Origin: Paraburkholderia mimosarum LMG 23256 = NBRC 106338
GTDB taxonomy: Bacteria > Pseudomonadota > Gammaproteobacteria > Burkholderiales > Burkholderiaceae
Assembly (NCBI RefSeq): GCF_000739815.1
Contig: NZ_BBJJ01000019.1
Location: 81,914 to 145,913 of the forward strand
Length of the DNA stretch: 64,000 bases
Reading direction: 5' to 3'
A program made the translations under genes and the position numbers. The number at the start of each line of letters is the position of its first letter. Position 1 is the first letter of the stretch. The notes beneath the pieces were generated by a model. That model was not told the DNA's origin, did not search any database, and saw nothing but the letters and a program-made list of their open reading frames with translations. Shown here one piece after another: positions 17,531 through 25,967 of the stretch.

Positions 17531-18376
17531 ATGATTCGCCTCCACATGAAATTCCCAACTCTTCACAGGCATCCGGATTCGCTCCTTGCGACAAGGGCGC
17601 GCCGTCGGTCCGTATGGTTCAGCCGGCTGGCTGCTGCCGTGGCCGTCACGGCGACGCTGGCAACGGCTCATGTGGCAGCGTCTACGGCACCGGCTGTACA
17701 CAACATCGTGCTCGTGCATGGTGCTTTTGCCGATGGGTCGAGCTGGAGCCCGGTCATCGTCAGGCTGCAGCGCATGGGTTACCACGTTACTGCCGTGCAG
17801 AACCCGCTCACTTCGCTCGCGGACGACGTTGCTGCCACCGAAAGCGTCCTGCGCCGGCAATCCGGCGACGTGCTGCTGGTGGGCCACTCCTGGGCCGGCG
17901 CAGTCATTACCCAGGCTGGCAACGCCGCCAACGTGAAGGGTCTTGTTTATCTGTCCGCGCTGGTACCGGATGATGGCGAGTCCGTCGCTGACCTGCTGCA
18001 ACGGCTCGACGCGCCCATGACGGGACTCGCACCGGACGACCAGGGGCTGATCTGGCTCGACGACGCCCGACAGTTTCAGCACGTCATGGCGGCGGATATT
18101 CCGTTTCCGGAAGCTCGTAAGCTGGCATCGGTTCAGCAACCCGTCGCGGCGGCCTGCTTCACCGGGAAGGTCCAGCATGCGGCGTGGCACGACAAACCCG
18201 TCTGGTATGTGCGAACAACCAACGACAACGCGCTCAGGGCCGCCGTGCAGCAAGCCATTGCGCAGCACATCGGGGCAACGGTCACGTCCATTCGCTCCAG
18301 CCACATGTCAATGCTGTCTCACCCGGACGACATAGCGAAGCTGATCGATCAAGCCGCGCGAAAGGCATCGCAATGA
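17531..18376 (+). CDS. Exported alpha/beta hydrolase
   Basis: An alpha/beta hydrolase of about 281 residues. An N-terminal basic stretch followed by LAAAVAVTATLATAHVAAS looks like a signal peptide, so export is likely. The core reads HNIVLVHGAFADGSSWSPVIVRL, the nucleophile elbow is VGHSWAG, and the catalytic His is in SIRSSHMSMLSHPDD. The family (esterase/salicylate-esterase-like, EstC type) is common next to GlxA regulators. An alternative start at 17546 (MKFPTL) is equally possible; neither has a strong ribosome-binding site, and the dyad at 17522-17534 overlaps the first one. Confidence 0.85.
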   Translation: MIRLHMKFPTLHRHPDSLLATRARRRSVWFSRLAAAVAVTATLATAHVAASTAPAVHNIVLVHGAFADGSSWSPVIVRLQRMGYHVTAVQNPLTSLADDVAATESVLRRQSGDVLLVGHSWAGAVITQAGNAANVKGLVYLSALVPDDGESVADLLQRLDAPMTGLAPDDQGLIWLDDARQFQHVMAADIPFPEARKLASVQQPVAAACFTGKVQHAAWHDKPVWYVRTTNDNALRAAVQQAIAQHIGATVTSIRSSHMSMLSHPDDIAKLIDQAARKASQ

Positions 18377-18427
18377 ATTCCCCCGCGTTTTAAAGCACTT
18401 CATATCTCCCCTGACAGCGAGGCTGAA

Positions 18428-18580
18428 ATGAATATCCTCCATCTCGATGCAAGCGTTCTGGGCAACAACTCGTCACGCGCGAACGCTCCGCCGCCGTGAT
18501 AGCCGAAATGCGGGCGCGATATCCATCGGCGCACGTGACGTACCGGGACTTGGTCCACGATGAAATCCGCCATCTGACGG
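18428..18580 (+). pseudogene. 5' fragment of FMN-dependent NADH-azoreductase
   Basis: The start MNILHLDASVLGNNSSR is the classic azoreductase opening with its FMN-phosphate loop. After a frameshift near 18485 the next frame continues as VIAEMRARYPSAHVTYRDLVHDEIRHLTG, which matches the following family residues. The remaining two thirds of the gene is missing. It lies 52 bp past the alpha/beta hydrolase; in related genomes azoreductase genes often share regulators with such hydrolases, so it may once have been its operon partner. Confidence 0.78.
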
Positions 18581-18730
18581 GCCGATCGCGGGCGGATTCC
18601 GCCAGATGGACGTCAGCGGTTTCGACGACACCACCTGCCTGCAAAATTGAACACAATGCTGCACAAAGCGAATCCTCGGTTTCATCAATTTCGCATTAGT
18701 CGTCGCCGGGCTCAAATAGTATGAACGCGC

Positions 18731-18967
18731 CTACCAGGCCTGCATTGCAGGGTACTTCGCCTCGGGCGGGAACACACGCCAGGCGCCGTCACGGTGCAGG
18801 AAGAAAAGAATCGCCACTGCGCCTTCAGCCCTTTGCGCCTCAACTTTTACGCAGCGCATCCGACGCAGATGCGTCGAGGCAACGCGTGTGACCCGCACCG
18901 GCACTGCTGCGGCCGGAGCCAGCCATTTTTCGACCATCGCGCGCAATGATGTATCACTGGCGTACAT
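18731..18967 (-). CDS. Small Burkholderia-type hypothetical protein
   Basis: A 78-residue protein of unknown function starting MYASDTSLRAMVEKWLAP, with a good AAGGAG box seven bases upstream of the ATG at 18967. Two blocks stand out: a helix with the sequence RAMVEKWLAP, and a beta-rich C-terminus CVKVEAQRAEGAVAILFFLHRDGAWRVFPP. Small proteins with this build are common in Burkholderia accessory DNA. It has no operon partner here: the gene ends near the azoreductase remnant and starts 148 bp from the etfA stop. No function can be given. Confidence 0.72.
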   Translation of the reverse strand: MYASDTSLRAMVEKWLAPAAAVPVRVTRVASTHLRRMRCVKVEAQRAEGAVAILFFLHRDGAWRVFPPEAKYPAMQAW

Positions 18968-19114
18968 TCGCTTCTCCTTCCCAGAACCACTAAATGAGAT
19001 GCCCTGGTGCTCATTCGACTGGTCCATCACCATCGATCGCTCCGCGGTATCTGGCACGAACGGCGCGGCATTACATCAACGGCCGATACCGGACGTGCCG
19101 CCGCTCCCGGTTGC

Positions 19115-20056
19115 TCAAAGGGCCGCGACCATATCTGGCACGGCGGTAAACAAGTCTGCCTGCAGGCCGTAGTCAGCCACGCTGAAGATCGGTGCTTCTT
19201 CGTCCTTGTTGATCGCGACGATGACCTTGGAGTCCTTCATGCCGGCCAGGTGCTGGATCGCGCCCGAGATGCCCACGGCCACATACAGTTGCGGCGCGAC
19301 GATCTTGCCGGTCTGGCCGACCTGGTAGTCGTTGGGCACGAAGCCCGCGTCCACTGCGGCGCGCGATGCGCCGAGTGCTGCATTGAGCTTGTCCGCGAGC
19401 GGCTCCAGCACCTTCGTGTAGTTCTCGCCGCTGCCCAGACCCCGGCCACCCGAGACGATGATCTTCGCGCTCGTGAGTTCCGGACGGTCGAGCTTCGTGA
19501 CTTCACGGCCGACGAACTGCGAGAGGCCGCTGTCTGCTGCCGCTTCGAGCTTCTCGACTGCCGCACTGCCGCCTTCGGCCGCGACGGCATCGAACGCCGT
19601 CGTGCGCACAGTGATGACCTTGACCGGATCGGCCGATTGCACTGTCGCAATCGCGTTGCCCGCATAGATCGGACGCTCGAAGGTGTCCGGCGAATCGACT
19701 GCCGTGATGTCGCTGATCTGCGCGACGTCGAGCTTCGCGGCGATACGCGGCGTGACGTTCTTGCCCGCTGCCGTTGCCGGAGCCAGGATGTGCGAATAGT
19801 TCTTTGCGATGCTCAGGACCGTCGCTTCGACGTTCTCGGCGAGACCCTGTTCGAGTTGCGGCGCATCGGCGAGCAGCACCTTCGCAACGCCTGCGATCTT
19901 TGCTGCCGCGTCTGCTGCGGCCTGTGCGTTGTGGCCCGCGACCAGCACGTGCACGTCGCCGCCAATCTTCTGTGCTGCGGCAACCGTGTTCAGCGTTGCG
20001 GCCTTGATCGACTGACTGTCGTGTTCAGCTATTATGAGATTCACCAGATTCGTCAT
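19115..20056 (-). CDS. etfA: Electron transfer flavoprotein, alpha subunit
   Basis: Alpha subunit (313 residues) of the soluble heterodimeric electron carrier that takes electrons from acyl-CoA and other flavin dehydrogenases and passes them to ETF:ubiquinone oxidoreductase. The N-terminal domain shows NLIIAEHDSQSIKAATLNTV. The C-terminal FAD domain has the signature AKIIVSGGRGLGSGENYTKVLEPLADKLNAALGASRAAVDAGFVPNDYQVGQTGKIVAPQLYVAVGISGAIQHLAGMKDSKVIVAINKDEEAPIF, fully conserved. The start has an AGGAGAG box. It sits 15 bp downstream of etfB, the normal operon order. Confidence 0.96.
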   Translation of the reverse strand: MTNLVNLIIAEHDSQSIKAATLNTVAAAQKIGGDVHVLVAGHNAQAAADAAAKIAGVAKVLLADAPQLEQGLAENVEATVLSIAKNYSHILAPATAAGKNVTPRIAAKLDVAQISDITAVDSPDTFERPIYAGNAIATVQSADPVKVITVRTTAFDAVAAEGGSAAVEKLEAAADSGLSQFVGREVTKLDRPELTSAKIIVSGGRGLGSGENYTKVLEPLADKLNAALGASRAAVDAGFVPNDYQVGQTGKIVAPQLYVAVGISGAIQHLAGMKDSKVIVAINKDEEAPIFSVADYGLQADLFTAVPDMVAAL

Positions 20057-20071
20057 TTTCGTCTGCTCTCC

Positions 20072-20821
20072 TTACAGCACCTTGGCTTCGGTCTTCAGCT
20101 TCTCGACCAGCGTCTTCACGTCCGGCACCTTCACGCCAGCCGAACGCTTGGGCGGCTCGGCAACCTTCAGCGTCTTCAGGCGCGGCGTGACGTCGACGCC
20201 GAGGTCCTCGGGCTTGATCGTCTCGAGCGGCTTCTTCTTCGCCTTCATGATGTTCGGCAGCGTGACGTAGCGCGGCTCGTTCAGGCGCAGGTCGGTCGTG
20301 ACGACTGCGGGGAGCTTCAAGGACAGCGTTTGAGCGCCGCCATCCACTTCGCGCGACACCGTTGCCTTGCCGTCGGCGACGACGACCTTCGATGCGAACG
20401 TCGCCTGCGGCAGGTTCGCCAGCGCGGCGAGCATCTGGCCAGTCTGGTTCGAATCGTCGTCGATGGCCTGCTTGCCGAGGATCACGAGCTGCGGCTGTTC
20501 CTTGTCGACCAGCGCCTTCAGGAGCTTGGCCACGGCCAGCGGCTGGAGGTCTTCGTTCGACTCGATCAGGATCGCGCGATCGGCGCCGATCGCCAGCGCC
20601 GTGCGCAGCGTTTCCTGCGCTTGCGCGACACCCGCGGACACGGCGATCACTTCCGTCGCCACGCCCGCTTCCTTCAGACGCACCGCCTCTTCCACGGCGA
20701 TTTCGTCGAACGGGTTCATCGACATCTTCACGTTCGCGATGTCGACGCCCGTGCCATCCGACTTCACACGAACCTTCACGTTGTAATCGACTACGCGCTT
20801 AACCGCGACCAGCACCTTCAT
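20072..20821 (-). CDS. etfB: Electron transfer flavoprotein, beta subunit
   Basis: Beta subunit (249 residues), which binds AMP and helps hold the alpha-subunit FAD. It begins MKVLVAVKRVVDYNVKVRVKSDGTGVD and continues VKMSMNPFDEIAVEEAVRLKEAG, the canonical opening of the family. ADRAILIE and VILGKQAIDDDSNQTGQMLAALANLPQATFAS are the nucleotide-binding and dimer segments, and the recognition loop region LRLNEPRYVTLPNIMKAKKKPLE is intact. The ribosome-binding site is GAGGGGG. A 32-bp gap separates its start from the end of the chemoreceptor gene, so a weak read-through link is possible but functionally unlikely. Confidence 0.96.
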   Translation of the reverse strand: MKVLVAVKRVVDYNVKVRVKSDGTGVDIANVKMSMNPFDEIAVEEAVRLKEAGVATEVIAVSAGVAQAQETLRTALAIGADRAILIESNEDLQPLAVAKLLKALVDKEQPQLVILGKQAIDDDSNQTGQMLAALANLPQATFASKVVVADGKATVSREVDGGAQTLSLKLPAVVTTDLRLNEPRYVTLPNIMKAKKKPLETIKPEDLGVDVTPRLKTLKVAEPPKRSAGVKVPDVKTLVEKLKTEAKVL

Positions 20822-20853
20822 CTCGCCCCCTCACCACCAGAAATATCAGAGAT

Positions 20854-22443
20854 TTATAAAACCGATAGCCGGGAGGCAGTGCCTCGGCCTGGTTCGCGCC
20901 CCGGCAATGTGAATCGGGCGATCGCATCGCGCAGTCCGCCTACCTGATCGCGCAGCGAATGCGCAGCCGCTGCTGCCTCTTCGACCAACGCAGCGTTCTG
21001 TTGCGTTACCTGATCCATTTCCCCGACGGCACAGTTCACTTGCTCGATACCCGCGCTCTGCTCCTGCGAAGCGTGACTGATCTCGTCGAGGATCGTGCAG
21101 ACGCCGGTTATTGCCTGCACGACATCGGTCATGGTCGCACCCGCGTTCGATACCTGCTGCGCACCGGCTTCCACGACTCTGACCGACGTGCCAATCAGAT
21201 CCCTGATCTCTTTCGCTGCCAACGCCGAGCGTTGCGCGAGGCTACGTACCTCGGACGCCACCACTGCGAAGCCGCGCCCGTGCTCGCCGGCGCGCGCAGC
21301 CTCGACCGCCGCATTGAGTGCGAGTATGTTCGTCTGGAAAGCAATGCTGTCGATCACACCGATGATGTTGCCGATCTCCAGCGAACTGGAGGTGATCTCG
21401 CTCATCGTCCGCACGACGCCGTCCACGGCCTGATTGCCCCTTCGCGCAACGGCGGCCGCTTCGCCCGCAAGCCGCGCCGCCCTTTCCGCGCTTTCCGCGT
21501 TGCGCCTTACATTGGCGGTGATTTCGTCCATGTTCGAGGCTGTCTGAACCAGCGCGGCCGCCTGCCTTTCAGTGCGCTGCGACAGATCGGAGTTGCCCGA
21601 CGCGATCTCGTGTGCACCGACGTTGACGTTTTCCGCCCCCGCATAGACACGCGACACCGTTTCCACAATACCGTCCCGCATGGTGGCGAGCGCCAGCATC
21701 AGGTTCGGGCGCGCGCGATCACGCACGGGTACGTTCATCGCAAGGTCGCCCTGCGAGATTCGCCGCGCCACCTCCACTGCAACTTCCATTTCGCCGCCAA
21801 GTACACCTCGAACGCTCCTGACGACATAACCCATGACGAGCGTGCAGACGCCGCCAAGCATTGTTGTCGTCAACAGCCACCAGAGCAGGTCGTGGGTGAA
21901 GGCCGCCTCGACATCATCCATGTACATTCCGGTTGCGAGATACCAGTCCCATGGCGCGAAACGCATCACGTAGTTCACCTTGTGCGCCTGTACACCGCTG
22001 CCCGGTTTCCGGCCGACGTATTCCGCAAAGCCGCCGCCCGGCTCATTGCCGGCGGCTACGAGCTTCGGAAACAGCGGCTTTCCCTCACCGTCCATCATGC
22101 CGCTTGCGTCCTTGCCGTTCATTTGCGGCAGGAACGGATTCATTACGATAACGAGATGCGAGTTAATGACGGCGATATAGCCGTCCTTGCCATACCTCAA
22201 ATCCGCCAATGCCGCGAGCGCCTGCTTGCGGGCGTCCGCTTCGCCGAACGTGCCCTGTTGCGCGAGCCGATAATAGTGGGTTGCAATACTGTCAGCCTGC
22301 TGCACCAGTGAACGCAGCTGCTCCTCGCGATCGGCCACCATGGTCGCGCGTGTCCGCCATGCACCCAGCGCGCCGATCAGCAGGAGGCCAATCCACAGCA
22401 CCACGATCATCGAAATGAGCTTGCGGTTCAGCGTAAATTTCAT
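20854..22443 (-). CDS. Methyl-accepting chemotaxis protein with single Cache domain
   Basis: Inner-membrane chemoreceptor of 529 residues. A first membrane segment (LISMIVVLWIGLLLIGALGAW) leads to a periplasmic single-Cache domain (RYGKDGYIAVINSHLVIVMNPFLPQMNGKD, then VMRFAPWDWYLATGMYMDDVE), which usually senses small carboxylates. A second membrane segment (LLWWLLTTTMLGGVCTLVMGYVV) precedes a HAMP domain and a signalling domain with the conserved hairpin IIGVIDSIAFQTNILALNAAVEAARAGEHGRGFAVVASEVRSLAQRSA. No C-terminal pentapeptide for CheR/CheB is present. It stands alone, as orphan receptors often do in Burkholderia. Confidence 0.93.
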   Translation of the reverse strand: MKFTLNRKLISMIVVLWIGLLLIGALGAWRTRATMVADREEQLRSLVQQADSIATHYYRLAQQGTFGEADARKQALAALADLRYGKDGYIAVINSHLVIVMNPFLPQMNGKDASGMMDGEGKPLFPKLVAAGNEPGGGFAEYVGRKPGSGVQAHKVNYVMRFAPWDWYLATGMYMDDVEAAFTHDLLWWLLTTTMLGGVCTLVMGYVVRSVRGVLGGEMEVAVEVARRISQGDLAMNVPVRDRARPNLMLALATMRDGIVETVSRVYAGAENVNVGAHEIASGNSDLSQRTERQAAALVQTASNMDEITANVRRNAESAERAARLAGEAAAVARRGNQAVDGVVRTMSEITSSSLEIGNIIGVIDSIAFQTNILALNAAVEAARAGEHGRGFAVVASEVRSLAQRSALAAKEIRDLIGTSVRVVEAGAQQVSNAGATMTDVVQAITGVCTILDEISHASQEQSAGIEQVNCAVGEMDQVTQQNAALVEEAAAAAHSLRDQVGGLRDAIARFTLPGREPGRGTASRLSVL

Positions 22444-23170
22444 ACGTACAGTTAAGCAAACGGGTTAATCCGTGCCTTCGAGAAGCGGCAGAAACCAGCC
22501 GCAATACGAGCGAGTTTCAGACCCGGCTCCGACGTCCTCGGCTGTCAGCTCTTTCATTTGTGGTGGCTCAAAAGCTTAGGCAATAGGTATTCGCAGAACA
22601 GACACTTGTATGCCACAGACGATCGGTGGCATTTCCGTTGCATTCTGCAGCATAAGTTTTCCACGCGCAAGACTATCTCGCGCCACAGGCATACTTTTCA
22701 CCAGGACATTCGTCTGATCAATGCATCCGCTAGATAAGGGGCAAGTCAGGGCGGGAGGGTGCCCGCTGGCCAAGGCGGACTGACGTGGGTGGGCCGAAGT
22801 CAGCCCAGCAGGCGTGCAGTCAAGTGCTCGCAAGATATGTCGCTCGCAGGCGATGCGATGCAGGAGCCGAGCGCCCAGACGCGAATTGTTTCGGTTCAGC
22901 AGCTGAACCGAAATATGCACAGGCGGCATGCCCCCGGGGGGGGGGCGCCGGACTCCGGCCGTCCTAAGAACACGTGACGGATTCTCACTTGCACAGCGAG
23001 CTGGTTGGCACTGCTTGAGGCAGCTTTGCCGACGATCCTGGCGGCGGTCTCCCTCATCGCGCTAGTGCTGTTCTCGCGAGGCATCCTCTCAATCGGGTGA
23101 GCGCAATCGGGACCTCGCATCATTTCAGCACCTTCCGCGGGTCGCGACATGCGACCCGCCATCGCCTGAT
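22444..23170. other. Gene-poor stretch with hairpin and G-run
   Basis: About 730 bp between the chemoreceptor and the end of the biosynthetic operon. No frame has a start, ribosome-binding site and recognisable motif together. A plus-strand frame ending near 23099 reads ASWLALLEAALPTILAAV then SLIALVLFSRGILSIG, which looks like a membrane helix but has no start codon, so it may be the tail of a lost gene. The stretch also holds the hairpin at 22889-22913 and a run of ten G at 22936-22945. Confidence 0.5.
22889..22913. repeat. Perfect 11-bp inverted repeat (hairpin)
   Basis: TTTCGGTTCAG, a three-base CAG loop, then the exact complement CTGAACCGAAA. There is no T-tract behind it on either strand. 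It could be an operator or an attachment/recombination site, or fold in RNA. It lies 23 bp before the ten-G run. Confidence 0.65.
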
Positions 23171-23914
23171 TCAGCGCATGAAAAGATTCAGGTCGAACAC
23201 GTAATCAGGTAGCGGCGCGATGTGTGGGTTGCTCAGGTTCAGATACGTGATATCGCTATTCATGAGCGTGCTGTGAAAGGTGATGCGTGAAATGAACGGG
23301 CGCGCCTTGCCATCGATTTTGACCCGGTTGTCGTAGTCCATCGTCGAAGACTTGAACTTTTTGCCCGAAACCGTGTAGTACTCGGCCATGACGCCTAGCA
23401 GTCGCTTCTTCGACACCCAGTACTTGATACGGTCGTAGGTCGTCTTGTCACTCTTCGCTTTCAGGTCGAAGACGTAGCAATCCTCGCCGTCGATGGTCTC
23501 GTCGGCCAGCTGATTTGCCTCGTAATCCTCAGCATAGTTTGTCGAGGCGATATCGCCGTATGCGGCGTCGCCGAGCAATTTCTGGCGCTGTGAAATGGGC
23601 ACTGGCTTCGAGAGGCCCGGCTTATAGAACCACATGCTGGAACTCAGCATCAGCAACTTCTGCCCGCGATACTTCGGCGGTGCGAGCGAGAGCCCCGACA
23701 CGTCGAAGCCGCGCGCCTTGATTTCGTATGACATGTTATCGATGACTTCATCGTTTTCCGTGGACTGGATGTTCACCTGCCAGGACACGCCGGCCACGTT
23801 CCCGCGCGCCTCGTCGGCGGCCTTGAGGATCTCGTGCGGCGTAAGCGAAGCGTCCGCCGCGGTCGCCATCACGAGACTGGCGAGCAGCGCGGCGGCACAG
23901 AAGATGCGCTTCAT
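23171..23914 (-). CDS. Outer membrane lipoprotein-sorting protein (LolA-like)
   Basis: Periplasmic protein of 247 residues. The ATG at 23914 begins a signal peptide (MKRIFCAAALLASLVMATAADA). The mature part starts LTPHEILKAADEARGNVAGVSWQVNIQS and contains SMWFYKPGLSKPVPISQRQKLLGDAAYGDIASTNYAEDY and TTYDRIKYWVSKKRLLGVMAEYYTVSGKKFK, the pattern of the outer-membrane lipoprotein-sorting family (LolA/LolB-type half-barrel that carries a lipid in its cavity). It is the last gene of the operon, 42 bp after the permease. In such a setting it would pick up a lipid from the FtsX-type permease and pass it across the periplasm. The cargo is presumably the product of the synthase; this is inference. Confidence 0.87.
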   Translation of the reverse strand: MKRIFCAAALLASLVMATAADASLTPHEILKAADEARGNVAGVSWQVNIQSTENDEVIDNMSYEIKARGFDVSGLSLAPPKYRGQKLLMLSSSMWFYKPGLSKPVPISQRQKLLGDAAYGDIASTNYAEDYEANQLADETIDGEDCYVFDLKAKSDKTTYDRIKYWVSKKRLLGVMAEYYTVSGKKFKSSTMDYDNRVKIDGKARPFISRITFHSTLMNSDITYLNLSNPHIAPLPDYVFDLNLFMR

Positions 23915-23956
23915 GATCCTTCTCCCCTTCAAAAAATCCGGCTGATCCCGCTGCGC

Positions 23957-25207
23957 TCACGCGTAGCCAAGCGCAGTCACGATCACCATGCGCGCCGCCT
24001 TGCGCGCCGGCAGTAACGAAGCCGCCAGTGACAGCAAGAGCAGCGTGACCACGCTATACAGCCAATAGTCCGGCACGAAGTAGATCTGCAGCGGCACCTC
24101 GCGGCTCACCTGCGGTGGTATCCAGACGGGCTGGATGCGGTCGACCGCCCAGAGCACCGCGAGATTGAACATGATGCCGAGCATCGCGCCGAATACGCCG
24201 AGCATCAGGCTTTCGATCGCGAACAATCCGACAATGCCCCTGCGCTTGACACCCAGGGCGCGCAAGGTGCCAATTTCGCGCGTGCGCTCCATGATCGCCA
24301 TCGTCACGGTGTTGACGATGCTCATCACCACGATCGTGAACACGATCAGGAACGTGATGAAGAAGATCACGTTGAACATCTTCTTCACCTTCATGTAGAA
24401 CGGTGACAGTTCGTTCCAGGTCTTCACGTCAACCGCAAGCCCAGCGGCGGCGAACTCGCGCGTGAGCGTAGCCCGCATCGGCAGGGTTTGCGCGTCGTCG
24501 CGCAACAGGATCGTAAGGCGGTCGACGCTCTTCGTGTCATAGAGATCCTGCGCGAACTTCAACGGCACGGTCGCAAAGGTGTCTTCGAGCGCCTCGTCTG
24601 GCGCGTCGACGAACTGCACGATCTGCGCGTCGAGCGCGTTGATCTGCCCCGAGACGGTCGGCGACATGGCCACGGCACCCGTTCCCAGCGCCACGTTCAG
24701 CTGCCGCGCGAGACCCTTGGTGATGCCAATGCCGTAGCCCAGCGTGTCCGAGAGCGGCTCGCCGTCGTACAGTTTCGCCCGCCCCATCACCCCCACCGCA
24801 TGACTCGAGATGGCCGCGACATCAGACGGCACGCGTCCGGGCGCGAAAAAGATCGTCGATACCTTGCCGTTGCTGATGAGCCCGGAGATTCGCAGCTGTG
24901 GCGTGACGACGAGCACCTCGGGATGGCGCGCGAGGATCTCGCGCATCGCCTTCACTTCGGCTGTGTCGAGCAGGTATTTGGTCGGCTCGAGCTTGCCGTG
25001 GTCCAGGAAGCCCTGCTTGAAGACGGTGAGATTTCCGTTCGCCTCGGCGTAGATATAGCTGTCCTTGAGACTCTGGAAGATATAGCGCGTAAAGCCCCCG
25101 AGCGTGTTCACGGCGAGAAAGCCCACACCGATCGCAAGGATCGTGAACAGCGACCGACGCCCATTGCGCAGCAGATTCCTGAATGCGAGCTTGATCCACG
25201 TGCTCAT
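23957..25207 (-). CDS. ABC transporter permease, FtsX/LolC/MacB type
   Basis: Inner-membrane permease of 416 residues. It has one N-terminal membrane helix (RSLFTILAIGVGFLAVNTLGGF), a large periplasmic domain of about 230 residues (MacB_PCD), and three C-terminal helices (MFNVIFFITFLIVFTIVVMSIVN, GLFAIESLMLGVFGAMLGIMF, WLYSVVTLLLLSLAASLLPARKAARM). The loop IMERTREIGTLRALGVKRRGI is the coupling helix of the FtsX family. These machines extract lipids or lipoproteins from the membrane by mechanotransmission rather than moving solutes across. Its start overlaps the ATPase stop (TGATG). Confidence 0.92.
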   Translation of the reverse strand: MSTWIKLAFRNLLRNGRRSLFTILAIGVGFLAVNTLGGFTRYIFQSLKDSYIYAEANGNLTVFKQGFLDHGKLEPTKYLLDTAEVKAMREILARHPEVLVVTPQLRISGLISNGKVSTIFFAPGRVPSDVAAISSHAVGVMGRAKLYDGEPLSDTLGYGIGITKGLARQLNVALGTGAVAMSPTVSGQINALDAQIVQFVDAPDEALEDTFATVPLKFAQDLYDTKSVDRLTILLRDDAQTLPMRATLTREFAAAGLAVDVKTWNELSPFYMKVKKMFNVIFFITFLIVFTIVVMSIVNTVTMAIMERTREIGTLRALGVKRRGIVGLFAIESLMLGVFGAMLGIMFNLAVLWAVDRIQPVWIPPQVSREVPLQIYFVPDYWLYSVVTLLLLSLAASLLPARKAARMVIVTALGYA

Positions 25208-25953
25208 CAGTAGCTCCCCTTCACGCAGTGCTTCGGCGCTTCGAGCCGCTGGTCTTCGATCAGCTCGCCATCGCGCATCATGATGCGGCGGTCGACACGT
25301 TCGAGCAGGCGTTCGTCATGCGTCGAGAATACGAAGGTCGTGCCCTCCTTGCGGCTGATTTCGCGCATCAGGTCGATGATTCGATGCGCGTTCTCCGAAT
25401 CGAGGTTGGCGGTGGGCTCGTCGGCCACGACGAGCGACGGATTTGCGATCAGCGCGCGCGCGATAGCCACGCGCTGCTGCTGGCCGCCCGAAAGCTTCGC
25501 CGGACGGTGGCCGCCAAAACTCGCGAGGCCCACCTCCGCGAGACGCCGCTGCGCCAGCTCAATGCTCGCGCGCGAGCCTCGGCGGCCAATCTGCAACGGC
25601 AGCAGCACGTTCTCGAGCGCGGAGAGCACCGGCACGAGATTGAATCCCTGGAAAACGAAGCCGATGGCGCGGTTGCGCGCCACGCTGCGGGCATTGTCGC
25701 TCAGCAACGCCGCATCGCGCCCGTTGAAGAGCACGCTGCCCGAGGTGGGCGCGTCGAGCAGGCCAACAAGGTTGCAGAGCGTGGATTTGCCCGAACCCGA
25801 CGGGCCCCAGACGGCCACGAACTCGCCCGCCTGGATCGAGAAGTCGACGCGCTTGAGCGCCGTGATCACCGATTCGCCTAGCCGATACTGCTTGACGACC
25901 TGGCGCAGCTCGACGAGCGGTTCGGCAAACGGCGTAAAGGGAAATACGGACAT
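25207..25953 (-). CDS. ABC transporter ATP-binding protein, LolD/MacB type
   Basis: ATPase of 248 residues that drives the FtsX-type permease. It has Walker A WGPSGSGKSTL, the family-typical lid region NLVGLLDAPTSGSVLFNGRDAALLSDNARSVARNRAIGFVFQGFNLVPVLSALENVLLPL, signature KLSGGQQQRVAIARALI and Walker B LVVADEPTANLDSENAHRI, with H-loop FSTHDERLL. The wording DAPTSG and FQGFNLVPVLSALENV is diagnostic for LolD/MacB partners. It starts 14 bp after the dehydratase-PPTase gene, which places export inside the biosynthetic operon. Confidence 0.94.
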   Translation of the reverse strand: MSVFPFTPFAEPLVELRQVVKQYRLGESVITALKRVDFSIQAGEFVAVWGPSGSGKSTLCNLVGLLDAPTSGSVLFNGRDAALLSDNARSVARNRAIGFVFQGFNLVPVLSALENVLLPLQIGRRGSRASIELAQRRLAEVGLASFGGHRPAKLSGGQQQRVAIARALIANPSLVVADEPTANLDSENAHRIIDLMREISRKEGTTFVFSTHDERLLERVDRRIMMRDGELIEDQRLEAPKHCVKGSY

Positions 25954-25967
25954 GCCCAGCTCCTCGA

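Noticed and set aside
19007..20947. Plus-strand 646-codon frame
   Set aside because: Entirely antisense to etfA and etfB, which are fully conserved; Arg/Leu/Asp-rich shadow.
22576..22929. Minus-strand 117-codon frame upstream of the hairpin
   Set aside because: Spans the hairpin in coding sense, no ribosome-binding site, no motif.
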